From Kosakonia sacchari (lineage in GTDB: Bacteria > Pseudomonadota > Gammaproteobacteria > Enterobacterales > Enterobacteriaceae), in contig FOAY01000006.1 of NCBI GenBank assembly GCA_900109485.1, forward strand, positions 124,001-188,000: a stretch of DNA of 64,000 bases, given 5' to 3'. Made by a program: the position numbers and the translations under genes. Position 1 is the stretch's first letter; the number at the start of each line of letters is the position of its first letter. The notes under the pieces are model-generated. The model did not search any database. It was not told the origin of the DNA and was given only the letters and a program-made list of their open reading frames with translations. Shown piece after piece: positions 16,647-26,880 of this stretch.

Positions 16647-19103
16647 TCAGAACGATTTGCGCAGACGCAGGCTGACTGTCTGGGCGTCGAAGTGCGGCGC
16701 AGTAGAAAGGTCATAACGCGCGCTGAGGCTCAGGTCGTCATTCTGTACCAGCGCCACGCCGGCACCGATATCTGCGGTATCGGACACCGGCGTGGCGCCG
16801 AAGCTGGTGAAACGCGTTTCGCCCAGCGCATCGGCGGCATAGCTGGCGCTGGTCGCGGTGCGGCTGCGGTCATATTCGTGCGTCCACATCGCCTGCACAA
16901 ATGGCACCACATCGCCGATTCCGGTGCTCCAGCTATGCTCCAGTTTTGCGCCCAGCGAGCTGCGCACCGACTGCGTATGGCTGGAATCCACTTTCAGCGC
17001 GGCACCCTGATCGCTGTGCTCTTTATAGTCGTCCTGGTGCAGGTAGCTGTAACTGACGGCAGCGAGCGGGGTCAGCGTGGTTCCCTGGGCGAAGAAGATC
17101 GGGTAGCCGACTTCTGCTTTGGTCATCACTTGCTGCCCGTTGAAGCTGCCATCCGCCTGGCCGGCAAAGCCGTCGAAACCGATGCGGCGCTGGCTATCAT
17201 ATCTCTGCGTGCTGACGCTGGCGGTCAGGTTGACGTACAGCGGGTTGCCGCTCCAGCTTGCGTAAGCAATGCCGCTCCAGGCATCAACATCCGTATGGCT
17301 ACCCGTCAGGTTGTCGCGGCCATTGACGGAGGAGTGCGCATAGCTGAATGCGCCGCCCACACGCCAGTCGTCAGCAATCTGACGATCCGCTCCCAGCACC
17401 ACACCGCCGTAATGCGCGGTGTATCCGCTGACGTTATCAATCATGCCCTGGCGAGCGCTGCCGTAGAACGGCTGGCCCCAGACGGCCCAATCCAGCGCAT
17501 CATCACCGGTAGCAATACCGCTTTGTGAACCGTTACGGGCGAGACGTGTGCTGTTCATATGGTTGTTCACCACCGCCAGCGCGCCGGAAGAGGCTGCGGC
17601 TGCGGTGCTGCTGGCGGCGCTGTTCTGTACTGGCGACAGTTGCTCACCGGCACGGTTGGCTTCTTCGCGGCTGCCGATCGCCATGGAGGCGTTATAGAGG
17701 TTGAGCAGGCCTTCAGAGAAGCCGCTGTAGTTACCCAGCCCGCGCAAAGAGGCGATGGCATTTGGTGTCGTGGCAAACCCCGTATTCGGGGTAACCCCTG
17801 GCGTTGTTGGTGTCGTCGGCGTGGTGGGTGTTGTCGGTCCCGTCGGGGTTCCCGGAGTCTGGCCGTCGAGATAAACCACGAGGCTGTTAGTGCCATCAAT
17901 CGTTACCGCTTTACCGGTCACCGTACCGTTGTAACCCGCGACATGGTAGGCCAGTGCGTTCTCATTGTACTGCGTTCCCGAACCGGATGCCTGCACCACC
18001 AGGAAACGCTGGCCGTTGGCAAAACCATAGCTATGGCCTGTCGTCAGTAGCGAAACGCTGGAATTCGCGGCAAAAATCGCATCGCCGGTCACCACCAGGC
18101 GGCCATAACCGCTGTCCAGCGTGTTTCCGTTAGCAATCGCGCCATCGGCGACGCCGATAGCCAGCTCGCCTTGCGCCTGCTGGAGGTAGTTACCGTTAAT
18201 TGTCACCGTACGGTTAATTAATAAAGAAGCACCGTCGTTGATAACGCTGTGCGTGCCCATCTGGAAATCATCATCCACGGTGAGCTTGCCGGTGCCAAAG
18301 TGCAGATCGGCTCCGGAACTGTAGACCCTGCCGCCGCTGTTATAGCCGGTCAGCAGGCTGTCGTAGCTGCTGCCGCCATTAATAGTTAACGGGTTTGACG
18401 TATTGTTCCAGATGTTGCCAGCCAGCGTGCCGTTGTTATTAATGACCGACAGTGCGCCGATATTGTAAATAGCAGCATCGATACCGCGCAGCGTACCATT
18501 GTTGGTGATCCCGTTGGTCATGGTACCGGCGTTCTGCACGGCGTAGGCACCCTCAATCAGGCCGTTGTTGGTGAAATCGGTAATGGTCCCCCAGCTAATC
18601 ACACCGCTGTTAGGGCCCTGAATCGTCCCCTGGTTGATCAGCGAGGTAATTGTTCCGAAGTTATTCAGCGCGACGTTACTCGTCATCGTGCCGTTCACAC
18701 TGTTTTCCAGCGTGCCGATGGTTCCCCGGTTATACAACCCGTAAGCGCCAATAGTGCCTGAGTTACCGGCGAGATAACTGTTGTTGGAGAACAGATCTAC
18801 AGACGAACTATCATCGATATACATGCCGGAATCGTTGTAGTTACTGCCGGAACTCATGATCGTGCCGTTGTTGGTAAAGGTGCCCATATCAACAGACTGG
18901 AATGAGAGCGCGTTACCCGTAGGGCTGACGACACTTCCGGTAGAGGTGATCGTCACCGAATCAAATGAACCGATAAAAGAACTTTGGCCTTCTGATGTGG
19001 AAATCTCCGTACCAATTGATGCCTGAGTGACAGGGGCGAATGACACCCAGGCAGCCGCCATCGCGATCAGTAGTGGCTTCTTACGAAAGACAGGTTTATG
19101 CAT
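16647..19103 (-). CDS. Classical (type Va) autotransporter
   Basis: 818 aa. Signal peptide at residues 1-28 (ending FAPVTQAS). The passenger is rich in short repeats of the NNGTI/NxGT type that predict a beta-helix. A Pro-Thr linker of TPT repeats lies near residues 424-445. The C-terminal autotransporter beta-barrel of about 270 residues ends in LRLRKSF with the required terminal Phe. No protease or lipase motif was seen in the passenger. It stands alone, with long flanking gaps. Likely an adhesin or surface-structure protein; the target is unknown. Confidence 0.88.
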   Translation of the reverse strand: MHKPVFRKKPLLIAMAAAWVSFAPVTQASIGTEISTSEGQSSFIGSFDSVTITSTGSVVSPTGNALSFQSVDMGTFTNNGTIMSSGSNYNDSGMYIDDSSSVDLFSNNSYLAGNSGTIGAYGLYNRGTIGTLENSVNGTMTSNVALNNFGTITSLINQGTIQGPNSGVISWGTITDFTNNGLIEGAYAVQNAGTMTNGITNNGTLRGIDAAIYNIGALSVINNNGTLAGNIWNNTSNPLTINGGSSYDSLLTGYNSGGRVYSSGADLHFGTGKLTVDDDFQMGTHSVINDGASLLINRTVTINGNYLQQAQGELAIGVADGAIANGNTLDSGYGRLVVTGDAIFAANSSVSLLTTGHSYGFANGQRFLVVQASGSGTQYNENALAYHVAGYNGTVTGKAVTIDGTNSLVVYLDGQTPGTPTGPTTPTTPTTPTTPGVTPNTGFATTPNAIASLRGLGNYSGFSEGLLNLYNASMAIGSREEANRAGEQLSPVQNSAASSTAAAASSGALAVVNNHMNSTRLARNGSQSGIATGDDALDWAVWGQPFYGSARQGMIDNVSGYTAHYGGVVLGADRQIADDWRVGGAFSYAHSSVNGRDNLTGSHTDVDAWSGIAYASWSGNPLYVNLTASVSTQRYDSQRRIGFDGFAGQADGSFNGQQVMTKAEVGYPIFFAQGTTLTPLAAVSYSYLHQDDYKEHSDQGAALKVDSSHTQSVRSSLGAKLEHSWSTGIGDVVPFVQAMWTHEYDRSRTATSASYAADALGETRFTSFGATPVSDTADIGAGVALVQNDDLSLSARYDLSTAPHFDAQTVSLRLRKSF

Positions 19104-19448
19104 ATGCTATTCATCCAAAAATGAAATGTAACTGCTGAATCTTTGTCCAGGCAGGCGTGGCGGCAGAAAAGGACACACCTGAAACCAGGGGCGATGGTGT
19201 CCTTAACCGATATTAAGTTATCGGCGTGTCTCTGAAGGGCTGTAGGGGAGAGGGGAAAATATATCGTGCATTTATTTTACCTCTTTTACCTGCTGCTTTT
19301 GCGAAGGCAGGTTGCCTGCAAATGAGAGCCAACTGGCGGCAGGAGATAAGAAAGAGCTTACCTGGATTGTGGTTTTTATCCGCACCCGCTCTCTGGCGCA
19401 GTAAATAAAGAAAAATTCCCTCTTAATATTTATCCCGTCAATTAATCA

Positions 19449-19488
19449 GGACCTGCGGCAAAAAATGAACTTCCGCAGGTCCTTTTTT
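19449..19488 (+). terminator. Strong plus-strand terminator in the scpA leader
   Basis: GGACCTGCGG (19449-19458) pairs perfectly with CCGCAGGTCC (19473-19482) and is followed by six T residues. It sits 75 bases before the scpA start codon with no recognisable gene ahead of it on the same strand. It may end an unseen short transcript or act as an attenuator for the scp operon. The rest of 19104-19448 shows no gene that I can support. Confidence 0.85.
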
Positions 19489-19563
19489 GCTGGCGACAAC
19501 CACAATGACGAAAATTATTATTTTCACCAGTTAATTTATTGACCTGGAATTACGGAGCGGTCT

Positions 19564-21708
19564 ATGTCAAATAAACTTGAATGGCAAAAAATAGCGAATA
19601 AAGAGCTCAGTCGGAAAGGAAAGACGATTGATTCGCTGGTAAAACCGACGCCTGAGGGTATCGCCATTAAACCTCTATATACCCGTGAGGATCTCGACGA
19701 ACTGGATATTACCCGGTCACTGCCAGGGCTGCCGCCTTTTACGCGCGGGCCGCGGGCTACTATGTATACCGCTCAACCCTGGACGATTCGCCAGTATGCT
19801 GGTTTTTCAACGGCAAGAGAATCGAACGCCTTTTATCGCCGTAATCTTGCCGCCGGGCAAAAGGGGTTGTCGGTGGCCTTTGATTTGGCGACGCACCGGG
19901 GCTACGATTCGGATAATCCGCGCGTGGTGGGCGATGTGGGTAAAGCGGGTGTCGCCATTGATACCGTTGAGGATATGAAAATCCTTTTCGATAATATTCC
20001 ACTGGATACCATGTCGGTTTCCATGACCATGAATGGTGCGGTATTGCCGATTATGGCCTTTTATATTGTTGCTGCGGAAGAACAGGGTGTCGCCCCGGAA
20101 AAATTAACCGGCACCATCCAGAATGATATTTTAAAAGAGTATCTGTGCCGGAATACGTATATTTATCCGCCGAAACCGTCAATGCGAATTATCGCCGATA
20201 TTATTGCCTGGTGTTCGGCCAATATGCCGCAGTTTAATACCATCAGCATCAGTGGCTACCATATGGGAGAAGCGGGCGCGAATTGCGTTCAGCAGGTGGC
20301 ATTCACCCTTGCAGATGGCATTGAATATATTAAAGCCGCAATTTCCGCCGGGCTGAAAATTGATGACTTCGCACCGCGCCTCTCTTTTTTCTTTGGCATC
20401 GGCATGGATCTGTTTATGAACGTCGCCATGCTGCGTGCCGCCCGTTATTTATGGAGCGAGGCCGTCAGCCAGTTTGGTGCCACGAATCCGAAGTCGCTGG
20501 CGCTGCGCACCCATTGTCAGACATCCGGCTGGAGCCTGACGGAACAGGACCCTTATAACAATATTGTTCGCACCACCATTGAAGCGCTCGCCGCCACTCT
20601 CGGCGGCACGCAGTCTTTGCATACCAACGCGTTTGACGAAGCGCTTGGGCTACCGACAGATTTTTCGGCGCGCATCGCGCGTAACACCCAGATTATTTTG
20701 CAGGAAGAGGCGGAAATCTGCCGCACGGTCGATCCGCTCGGCGGCTCTTATTACGTCGAGTCGCTCACCGCCCAGATCATCAAAGAGGCGCGGGAGATTA
20801 TCCGGCAAATCGATGAGGTGGGCGGCATGGCGAAGGCCATCGAAGTTGGGCTGCCGAAACGCATGATTGAAGAAGCTTCCGCGCAGGCGCAGTCAGAGAT
20901 CGATCAGGGTAAACGCGTGATCGTCGGCGTAAACAAATACAAGCTGGAGCAGGAGGCCATTACGCCGGTGCTGGAGATCGACAATGTGAAGGTGCGCAAT
21001 GAGCAAATCGCCGCGCTGGAACAGATCCGCAGCACGCGTGATGCGGCTGCAGTTCACGATGCACTGGCGGCGCTCACCCATGCGGCACAGCATAATGAAA
21101 ACCTGCTGGCGGCCGCCGTTCATGCGGCGCGGCTGCGCGCCACCCTCGGGGAGATTTCCGATGCGCTGGAAGCCGCGTTTGATCGCTATCTGGTTCCCAG
21201 CCAGTGCGTCACCGGCGTGATCACCCGCAGCTACCAACAAAGCAAGGATGCCGCAGCGGAATTCGATGCCATTGTTGATCAGACCCGGCAATTTCTCGCC
21301 ACCCATGGCTGCCGCCCGCGCATTTTGATTGCCAAAATGGGGCAGGATGGCCACGACCGCGGCGCGAAGGTTATTGCCAGCGCCTACTCCGATGTCGGTT
21401 TCGATGTCGATCTCAGTCCGATGTTCTCAACTCCGCAGGAGATTGCCCGTCTGGCGGTAGAAAACGATGTGCATGTTGTTGGCGCGTCGTCACTGGCTGC
21501 CGGGCATAAGACTCTAATCCCGGAGCTGATCGCCGGGCTGAAAGAGTACGGGCGGGAGGATATCTGCGTCGTCGCGGGTGGCGTCATTCCGCCGCAGGAT
21601 TATGCCTTTTTGCATGAACAAGGCGTGGCGGCTATTTACGGCCCCGGCACTCCGATGCTGGAAAGCGTGCGCGACGTATTAACACGGATTAGCCACCAGC
21701 ATGATTAA
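19564..21708 (+). CDS. scpA: Methylmalonyl-CoA mutase (sleeping beauty mutase)
   Basis: 714 aa, the same length as E. coli Sbm/ScpA. It converts succinyl-CoA to methylmalonyl-CoA with adenosylcobalamin. The large catalytic barrel occupies residues 1 to about 550. The C-terminal B12-binding domain shows the DxHxxG motif (QDGHDRGAK), [10 protein letters not shown] and VVAGGVIPP. It is the first gene of a four-gene operon and overlaps argK by eight bases. Confidence 0.97.
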   Translation: MSNKLEWQKIANKELSRKGKTIDSLVKPTPEGIAIKPLYTREDLDELDITRSLPGLPPFTRGPRATMYTAQPWTIRQYAGFSTARESNAFYRRNLAAGQKGLSVAFDLATHRGYDSDNPRVVGDVGKAGVAIDTVEDMKILFDNIPLDTMSVSMTMNGAVLPIMAFYIVAAEEQGVAPEKLTGTIQNDILKEYLCRNTYIYPPKPSMRIIADIIAWCSANMPQFNTISISGYHMGEAGANCVQQVAFTLADGIEYIKAAISAGLKIDDFAPRLSFFFGIGMDLFMNVAMLRAARYLWSEAVSQFGATNPKSLALRTHCQTSGWSLTEQDPYNNIVRTTIEALAATLGGTQSLHTNAFDEALGLPTDFSARIARNTQIILQEEAEICRTVDPLGGSYYVESLTAQIIKEAREIIRQIDEVGGMAKAIEVGLPKRMIEEASAQAQSEIDQGKRVIVGVNKYKLEQEAITPVLEIDNVKVRNEQIAALEQIRSTRDAAAVHDALAALTHAAQHNENLLAAAVHAARLRATLGEISDALEAAFDRYLVPSQCVTGVITRSYQQSKDAAAEFDAIVDQTRQFLATHGCRPRILIAKMGQDGHDRGAKVIASAYSDVGFDVDLSPMFSTPQEIARLAVENDVHVVGASSLAAGHKTLIPELIAGLKEYGREDICVVAGGVIPPQDYAFLHEQGVAAIYGPGTPMLESVRDVLTRISHQHD

Positions 21709-22699
21709 CGAAAAAACACTGGAAGCGACAATTCATCGGTTGTGTGCCGGCGATCGTGTCGCGCTCGCTCAGGCGATGACGCTGGTGGAAAACCAGCTTC
21801 CGCAGTATCAACGCCTCAGCCGTCAGTTGCTGGATATCATTATGCCGCTAACCGGCAGGGCGCTGCGCATTGGCCTTACCGGTACGCCTGGCGCCGGGAA
21901 AAGCACTTTTCTGGATACCTTCGGCATGCTGCTCATCCGGCTCGGTAAGCGGGTCGCCGTGATTGCTGTTGATCCCAGTAGCCCGCTGAGCGGCGGCAGT
22001 TTGCTCGGCGACAAGACGCGGATGACATCGCTGGCGCGTGCGGAGGCGGCATTTATTCGTCCGGTGCCCTCCGGCGGCTATGCCGGGGGAGCCAGTCAGC
22101 GTGCCGCTGAGCTGATCCTGCTATGCGAGGCGGCGAATTATGACGTGGTGATCGTTGAAACCGTGGGGGTTGGCCAGTCGGAAACGGAAGTCTCTGGCCT
22201 GGTGGACTGCTTTGTCTCGCTGCAAATCGGCGGCGGCGGTGATGATTTGCAGGGGATTAAAAAAGGCATCATGGAGATGGCCGACATCATCGTTATCAAT
22301 AAGGACGATGGCGATAACCGCGCGGCGGTTGCGGCCGCGCGTCAGGTATACGAGAGCGCGCTTTCGATGGTGCGACATAAATACCCGCAGTGGTCACCGC
22401 AGGTGCTGACATGTAGCGCACGGGAAAAGCGCGGTATTGAGGATGTCTGGCAGTGCATTGTCCGCTTTAGCGACGTCATGGCGCAAAGCGGGGGACTGGC
22501 GCAGTTGCGCCAGAAACAGACGATGAAATGGCTTCAGAAGCAGGCCGAAGAGGAAGCGCTGCGACAGCTTTTTGCCCATCAGATTTTTCGCCAGACTTTC
22601 AGCCAGATGCTGGAAGGCGTGAAAAATAACCAACAGGCTCCGCGCACCGGCTTACAGCACATCCGTGAATTTCTTCAGCATCACTATTTTGAACAATAA
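21701..22699 (+). CDS. argK: MeaB/ArgK G-protein chaperone of methylmalonyl-CoA mutase
   Basis: 332 aa, G3E-family P-loop GTPase (also called YgfD or MeaB). Walker A is GTPGAGKST near residue 64; Walker B-like region [11 protein letters not shown] and the NKDDGDN specificity motif follow. Known family role: it protects and reactivates the mutase and gates cofactor loading. Its start codon overlaps the end of scpA, consistent with stoichiometric expression. The older annotation as an arginine-transport kinase is not supported by family knowledge. Confidence 0.95.
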   Translation: MINEKTLEATIHRLCAGDRVALAQAMTLVENQLPQYQRLSRQLLDIIMPLTGRALRIGLTGTPGAGKSTFLDTFGMLLIRLGKRVAVIAVDPSSPLSGGSLLGDKTRMTSLARAEAAFIRPVPSGGYAGGASQRAAELILLCEAANYDVVIVETVGVGQSETEVSGLVDCFVSLQIGGGGDDLQGIKKGIMEMADIIVINKDDGDNRAAVAAARQVYESALSMVRHKYPQWSPQVLTCSAREKRGIEDVWQCIVRFSDVMAQSGGLAQLRQKQTMKWLQKQAEEEALRQLFAHQIFRQTFSQMLEGVKNNQQAPRTGLQHIREFLQHHYFEQ

Positions 22700-22711
22700 G
22701 AAGGTATCTTT

Positions 22712-23497
22712 ATGTCGTATCAGCATGTTGTCGTCACGATCATACAAAAAGTGGCTGTTATTGAATTTAACTATGCCCGCAAATTGAATGCGCTCAGTAA
22801 GGTATTTATCGATGATTTGATTCAGGCACTGGAGGATCTCAACACACCGGAGATTCGCTGCGTAATACTCCGCGCTCCGCATGGCGCGAAGGTTTTTTCT
22901 GCCGGGCATGATATTCACGAGCTGCCGACTGGCCGCCGCGATCCGCTCTCGTATGATGATCCGCTGCGGCAGATTACCCGCATGATCCAGAAATACCCGA
23001 AACCGGTTATTGCGATGGTTGAGGGGAGCGTCTGGGGCGGCGCTTTTGAGCTGATCATGAGCTCAGATCTGGTCGTGGCCGCTACAACGTCCACCTTCTC
23101 AATGACGCCGGTAAACCTCGGCGTGCCGTATAACCTTGTCGGCATCCATAATCTGACGCGCGATGCTGGTTTTCATATCGTTAAAGAGATGATTTTTACC
23201 GCAGCGCCGATTAGTGCTGATCGCGCTCTGGCCGTGGGTATTCTGAACCATGTCGTGGACGTGAATGAACTGGAAGATTTTACCTTGCTGATGGCACATC
23301 AGATCTGTGAAAAAGCCCCGCTTGCAATCGCCGTTATTAAAGAAGAACTGCGGGTGCTGGGGGAAGCGCATACCATGAACGCGGATGAATTCGAGCGAAT
23401 TCAGGGCATGCGTCGTGCGGTTTATGACAGCCAGGATTATCAGGAAGGTCGAAGCGCCTTTATGGAAAAACGCAAACCGCATTTTCTGGGCTACTGA
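22712..23497 (+). CDS. scpB: Methylmalonyl-CoA decarboxylase
   Basis: 261 aa, the same length as E. coli ScpB (YgfG). Crotonase fold with the oxyanion-hole segment HGAKVFSAGHDI and the EGSVWGGAFELIMSSD motif. It converts methylmalonyl-CoA to propionyl-CoA and CO2, the second step of the pathway. It starts 12 bases after argK with an AAGAAGG ribosome site. Confidence 0.96.
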   Translation: MSYQHVVVTIIQKVAVIEFNYARKLNALSKVFIDDLIQALEDLNTPEIRCVILRAPHGAKVFSAGHDIHELPTGRRDPLSYDDPLRQITRMIQKYPKPVIAMVEGSVWGGAFELIMSSDLVVAATTSTFSMTPVNLGVPYNLVGIHNLTRDAGFHIVKEMIFTAAPISADRALAVGILNHVVDVNELEDFTLLMAHQICEKAPLAIAVIKEELRVLGEAHTMNADEFERIQGMRRAVYDSQDYQEGRSAFMEKRKPHFLGY

Positions 23498-23512
23498 GCA
23501 ACGGAGAACAGC

Positions 23513-24991
23513 ATGAAAGAGTCCTGGCCCCGGCTAAGCGCTGACGAGGCGGCCGCGCTCATCCGGCATGATGAAATGGTGGCATTCAGTGGTTTTACTG
23601 CCGCCGGTTCGCCTAAAGCGCTACCCGCTGCGATTGCCCGGCGCGCGTACGAGTTGCATCAGGCGCAGCAGCCTTTTCAGATTCGCCTTCTGACCGGCGC
23701 ATCCATTGGTGCTGCTGCCGATGATGTATTGTCTGAAGCGGATGCCGTCTCCTGGCGCGCTCCGTACCAGTCGGCAGCGGGCATGCGGCAAAAAATCAAT
23801 CAGGGTAGGGTGAAGTTCGTTGACCTACATCTGAGTGAAGTGGCGCAAATGGTGAACTATGGCTTTTTCGGCGACATTGATGTCGCCGTTATTGAGGCCT
23901 CCGCACTAACGAGCGATGGCAAGGTCTGGCTTTCCAGCGGTATTGGTAATGCGCCAACCTGGCTGCGGCAGGCAAAACGGATAATCATTGAGTACAACCA
24001 TTATCACAGCCCGCAGGTGGCTCAACTGGCTGATATCGCCTCACCCGGCGCACCGCCGTACCGCAACAGTGTCGCTATTTTTAGTGCGCTGGACAGAATT
24101 GGCCTGCACTATGTGCAGATTGATCCGCGAAAGATTATCGCCGTAGTGGATACCGAATTGCCGGATGCCGGTAACACGCAGGAGGAGGAGAAACCAGTCT
24201 GTCAGCAGATTGCGGACAACGTAGTGACCTTCCTGCTCAATGAGATCGCACACGAACGTATTCCTCCAGAGTTTCTGCCGTTGCAAAGCGGTGTCGGCAA
24301 TATCAATAACGCGGTGATGGCGCGCCTTGGAGAAAACCCGGATATCCCGCCGTTTATGATGTATTCCGAAGTGCTACAGGAGTCGGTGGTACATCTGCTG
24401 GAAACGGGAAAAGTCAGAGGGGCCAGCGCATCCAGCCTGACGGTTTCCGACAAAGCGCTGCGGAAAATCTACGACAACATGGACTTTTTCGCCGAACGCA
24501 TTGTGTTGCGGCCGCAGGAGATCTCCAATAACCCGGAGATCATTCGCCGTCTTGGCGTCATTGCGCTGAATGTCGGGCTGGAGTTTGATATTTACGGTCA
24601 CGCCAATTCAACGCACGTGGCAGGCGTTAATCTGATGAATGGCATCGGCGGCAGCGGCGACTTTGAGCGTAATGCTTACTTATCGATTTTTATGGCGCCC
24701 TCGATTGCAAAAGAGGGGAAAATATCGACGATTGTGCCGATGTGCAGTCACGGCGATCACAGCGAACACAGCGTCAAAGTGATCATTACCGAGCAGGGGA
24801 TTGCCGATCTGCGCGGGCTTTCGCCGATTGAGCGAGCCCGTACCATTATTGAAAATTGCGCCCACCCGCTATACCGGGATTATCTCCATCGTTATCTGGA
24901 ATCCACGTCCGGCGGGCATATACGCCACGATCTTAGCCGCGTCTTTGAACTGCACACCGCGTTACTGAAAACGGGTTCTATGCTGGGTTAA
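23513..24991 (+). CDS. scpC: Propionyl-CoA:succinate CoA-transferase
   Basis: 492 aa, equal to E. coli ScpC (YgfH). A class I CoA-transferase that moves CoA from propionyl-CoA to succinate, closing the cycle and releasing propionate. The catalytic glutamate region (MMYSEVLQESVV) and glycine-rich HVAGVNLMNGIGGSGDF are visible. It follows scpB by 15 bases. Its stop overlaps the stop of ygfI from the other strand by four bases, so the genes converge with no room for a spacer terminator. Confidence 0.96.
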   Translation: MKESWPRLSADEAAALIRHDEMVAFSGFTAAGSPKALPAAIARRAYELHQAQQPFQIRLLTGASIGAAADDVLSEADAVSWRAPYQSAAGMRQKINQGRVKFVDLHLSEVAQMVNYGFFGDIDVAVIEASALTSDGKVWLSSGIGNAPTWLRQAKRIIIEYNHYHSPQVAQLADIASPGAPPYRNSVAIFSALDRIGLHYVQIDPRKIIAVVDTELPDAGNTQEEEKPVCQQIADNVVTFLLNEIAHERIPPEFLPLQSGVGNINNAVMARLGENPDIPPFMMYSEVLQESVVHLLETGKVRGASASSLTVSDKALRKIYDNMDFFAERIVLRPQEISNNPEIIRRLGVIALNVGLEFDIYGHANSTHVAGVNLMNGIGGSGDFERNAYLSIFMAPSIAKEGKISTIVPMCSHGDHSEHSVKVIITEQGIADLRGLSPIERARTIIENCAHPLYRDYLHRYLESTSGGHIRHDLSRVFELHTALLKTGSMLG

Positions 24992-25890
24992 ACCGTCGTA
25001 CCGTCGCGATCGTCAGCAATGTACTGACATATCGCGGCGGTATGCCGCTGGTTTTTCAGTGAATAAAGATACTCCTGCATCACCATCGGACCGTTCGGCG
25101 CATCGAAATACGTTAATGTCTGCGGGTTAACCAGCGGCCAGGCGAACCAGGGGATCACGGTGAGAAATTGCCCGCGTTCCACCGCGCTGATTTTGGCCAT
25201 AAAGCTGTATGCCCGATAAATAATCGTCGGATGAATGCCGCATGAGCGGATGTGAGCATCCAGCATGGCTTCAAAATTGGCACGGTTCTGGAAACGCATT
25301 TGCAGCCATGGCAATTCGCGCAGCAGTTCCTGCGGCTGTTTATCCTGATAGCGTCGCGAGACAAGAAAACCGAGTCGCAGCGGTGGCAGTTCGGTAACCA
25401 TCAGGTTTTCCAGTTCCTGAACGCGTGGCGAGACCAGCTGTGGTGAAATAATAAAATCGAGCTGATGGCCCAACAGATCGTCAATCACCCCATTTTCACT
25501 GAATTCAACCGCCTGGGTGCTGACGTTCTCATATTTGTCGCCCAGGCTTATGAGCTGATCGAAAATAATAGTTGGGTAAGTGTTATCGATACCGAGCACC
25601 ACTTTCTGTGAGCGCTGCGCTGAGTTATGAAGCTCGTTTTCAATGGCCGATAACCGTTCATAAACCGGGAAGAGTTTCTGGTAAAGCTCCTGACCGGCTT
25701 TATTCAGACAGATGCTGTTATCTTTTCGGCTAAAAAGCGGGTAGCCAATCTGCGCTTCCAGCGCGACGATGCTTTTGCCAAAGGGCGATGCGGTCATATG
25801 AATTTTTTCCGCCGCTCTGGCAATGCTTTTGGTCTGCACCAGAACAATAAAATTACGCATCCTTTTGGAAATAAAAATAGAGTTGCTCAC
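24988..25890 (-). CDS. ygfI: LysR-family regulator YgfI
   Basis: LysR-type regulator with an N-terminal winged helix-turn-helix (RMRNFIVLVQTKSIARAAEKIHMT) and an effector-binding C-terminal domain. The GTG at 25890 gives VSNSIFISKRM and has GAGAGGG about eight bases upstream; an ATG at 25932 would add 14 residues. In E. coli ygfI also directly follows scpC. It is convergent with the scp operon, and whether it regulates that operon is not shown by sequence. Confidence 0.88.
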   Translation of the reverse strand: MSNSIFISKRMRNFIVLVQTKSIARAAEKIHMTASPFGKSIVALEAQIGYPLFSRKDNSICLNKAGQELYQKLFPVYERLSAIENELHNSAQRSQKVVLGIDNTYPTIIFDQLISLGDKYENVSTQAVEFSENGVIDDLLGHQLDFIISPQLVSPRVQELENLMVTELPPLRLGFLVSRRYQDKQPQELLRELPWLQMRFQNRANFEAMLDAHIRSCGIHPTIIYRAYSFMAKISAVERGQFLTVIPWFAWPLVNPQTLTYFDAPNGPMVMQEYLYSLKNQRHTAAICQYIADDRDGTTV

Positions 25891-26151
25891 CTGAAAATCC
25901 CTCTCGGTTCCGATAACCAGTATGTTTGGCAATCCGTGCCATTGTTAGCATGCTATTTATTGCTGCGATCAATGTTAGCACACAGTGGCGCAGTGGGGAC
26001 CACTGCAATCCGTCAGAGATGGGAGAAGCGCCGCATTTCACCTGTTGTGTATGCCAGATGACCTCTTCGGTCAGTGTGACAGTATTAAAAGAAGCCGCGG
26101 TGTTTTATTCTTTTATACGCATTGTTGGTGTGGTTTATCATTAAGATGAGA

Positions 26152-26269
26152 ATGAGATTCATCTCATGCTTTAATTTATTTAAAATATTAAGAAAGCATT
26201 AATTTTTATTTTATTGATGCATTTTTTTTGCGAGATGAGTACCACAATTGATTCATTGATAAATGAATC
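26152..26269. promoter_or_regulatory. Two short dyads upstream of the 180-aa orphan ORF
   Basis: ATGAGAT-TC-ATCTCAT (26152-26167) is a 7-bp perfect dyad. GATTCATT-GATA-AATGAATC (26250-26269) is an 8-bp perfect dyad. Both lie in the AT-rich gap between ygfI and an orphan ORF, 69 to 186 bases upstream of its start. They look like operator sites for dimeric regulators; the regulators are unknown. Confidence 0.45.
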
Positions 26270-26337
26270 GCCTGTGGTAATGTTTCACTTAAAATCAATG
26301 TTCGGCTTACCTGTGGAGTGAGTATTATAGTTGCATC

Positions 26338-26880
26338 ATGGTAGATAAAAACATTTACTTCGAGCTGCAAAAGCTATCTTTAGCACTATTTTTAGCGACG
26401 AAAGGTTCAGCGGCGCGATTATTTATCGACGATGATAACCAACCTGTTAATAATTCAGCGGTTAATGAACCTTTCGAGGAGATAGACGCGGAGGATCCTC
26501 ATACCCGGTTGCATGTGCGTCATTTTTGCAACAACGTGCAGCTGTTGAAAACGCATACCCGCGCAAGTGAATGTCAGCAGATCATCGAGGCCTGGCGCGC
26601 TTACGGTAACGACTGCCTGATGGATGGCCAGTCGATGCCGCTGCTTAATCTTGTCCAGGGCTGGGTGTTGCTCGAGACCTGCCAGTCGCATAACGATGGC
26701 GGTACGACGTCACCTGGTTTTGATGAGTGCGGGACATTGCATAGTGCAGACGCTATTTTTCAGCAATGTTTGCCTCCACCAACAACATTAACTACACGGA
26801 TACGGAGAAAAAACGGCTGCGGACAGTGTTGCTGTCAGTTGAGTGCTCCTCATATGCAGATTTATACAGCGAATAAATAA
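26338..26880 (+). CDS. Hypothetical 180-aa protein
   Basis: I do not recognise it. The N-terminal half is helical (FELQKLSLALFLATKG) and acidic around residues 30-55. The C-terminal third is cysteine-rich (CGQCCCQ) and low in similarity to anything known to me. No signal peptide or membrane span is seen. There is no good Shine-Dalgarno before the ATG; GGAG at about 26313 is too far. The gene may start elsewhere, be leaderless, or be a degraded or newly acquired sequence. Confidence 0.45.
   Translation: MVDKNIYFELQKLSLALFLATKGSAARLFIDDDNQPVNNSAVNEPFEEIDAEDPHTRLHVRHFCNNVQLLKTHTRASECQQIIEAWRAYGNDCLMDGQSMPLLNLVQGWVLLETCQSHNDGGTTSPGFDECGTLHSADAIFQQCLPPPTTLTTRIRRKNGCGQCCCQLSAPHMQIYTANK

Noticed and set aside
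16524-17528. 334-codon plus-strand ORF opposite the autotransporter barrel
   Set aside because: Shadow of the well supported autotransporter gene; the composition is that of an antisense frame.
19201-19563. Cobalamin riboswitch upstream of the B12-dependent mutase gene
   Set aside because: The B12-box consensus (AGYCAGGAGACCTGCC-like) and conserved core could not be found in this leader, although a terminator is present.
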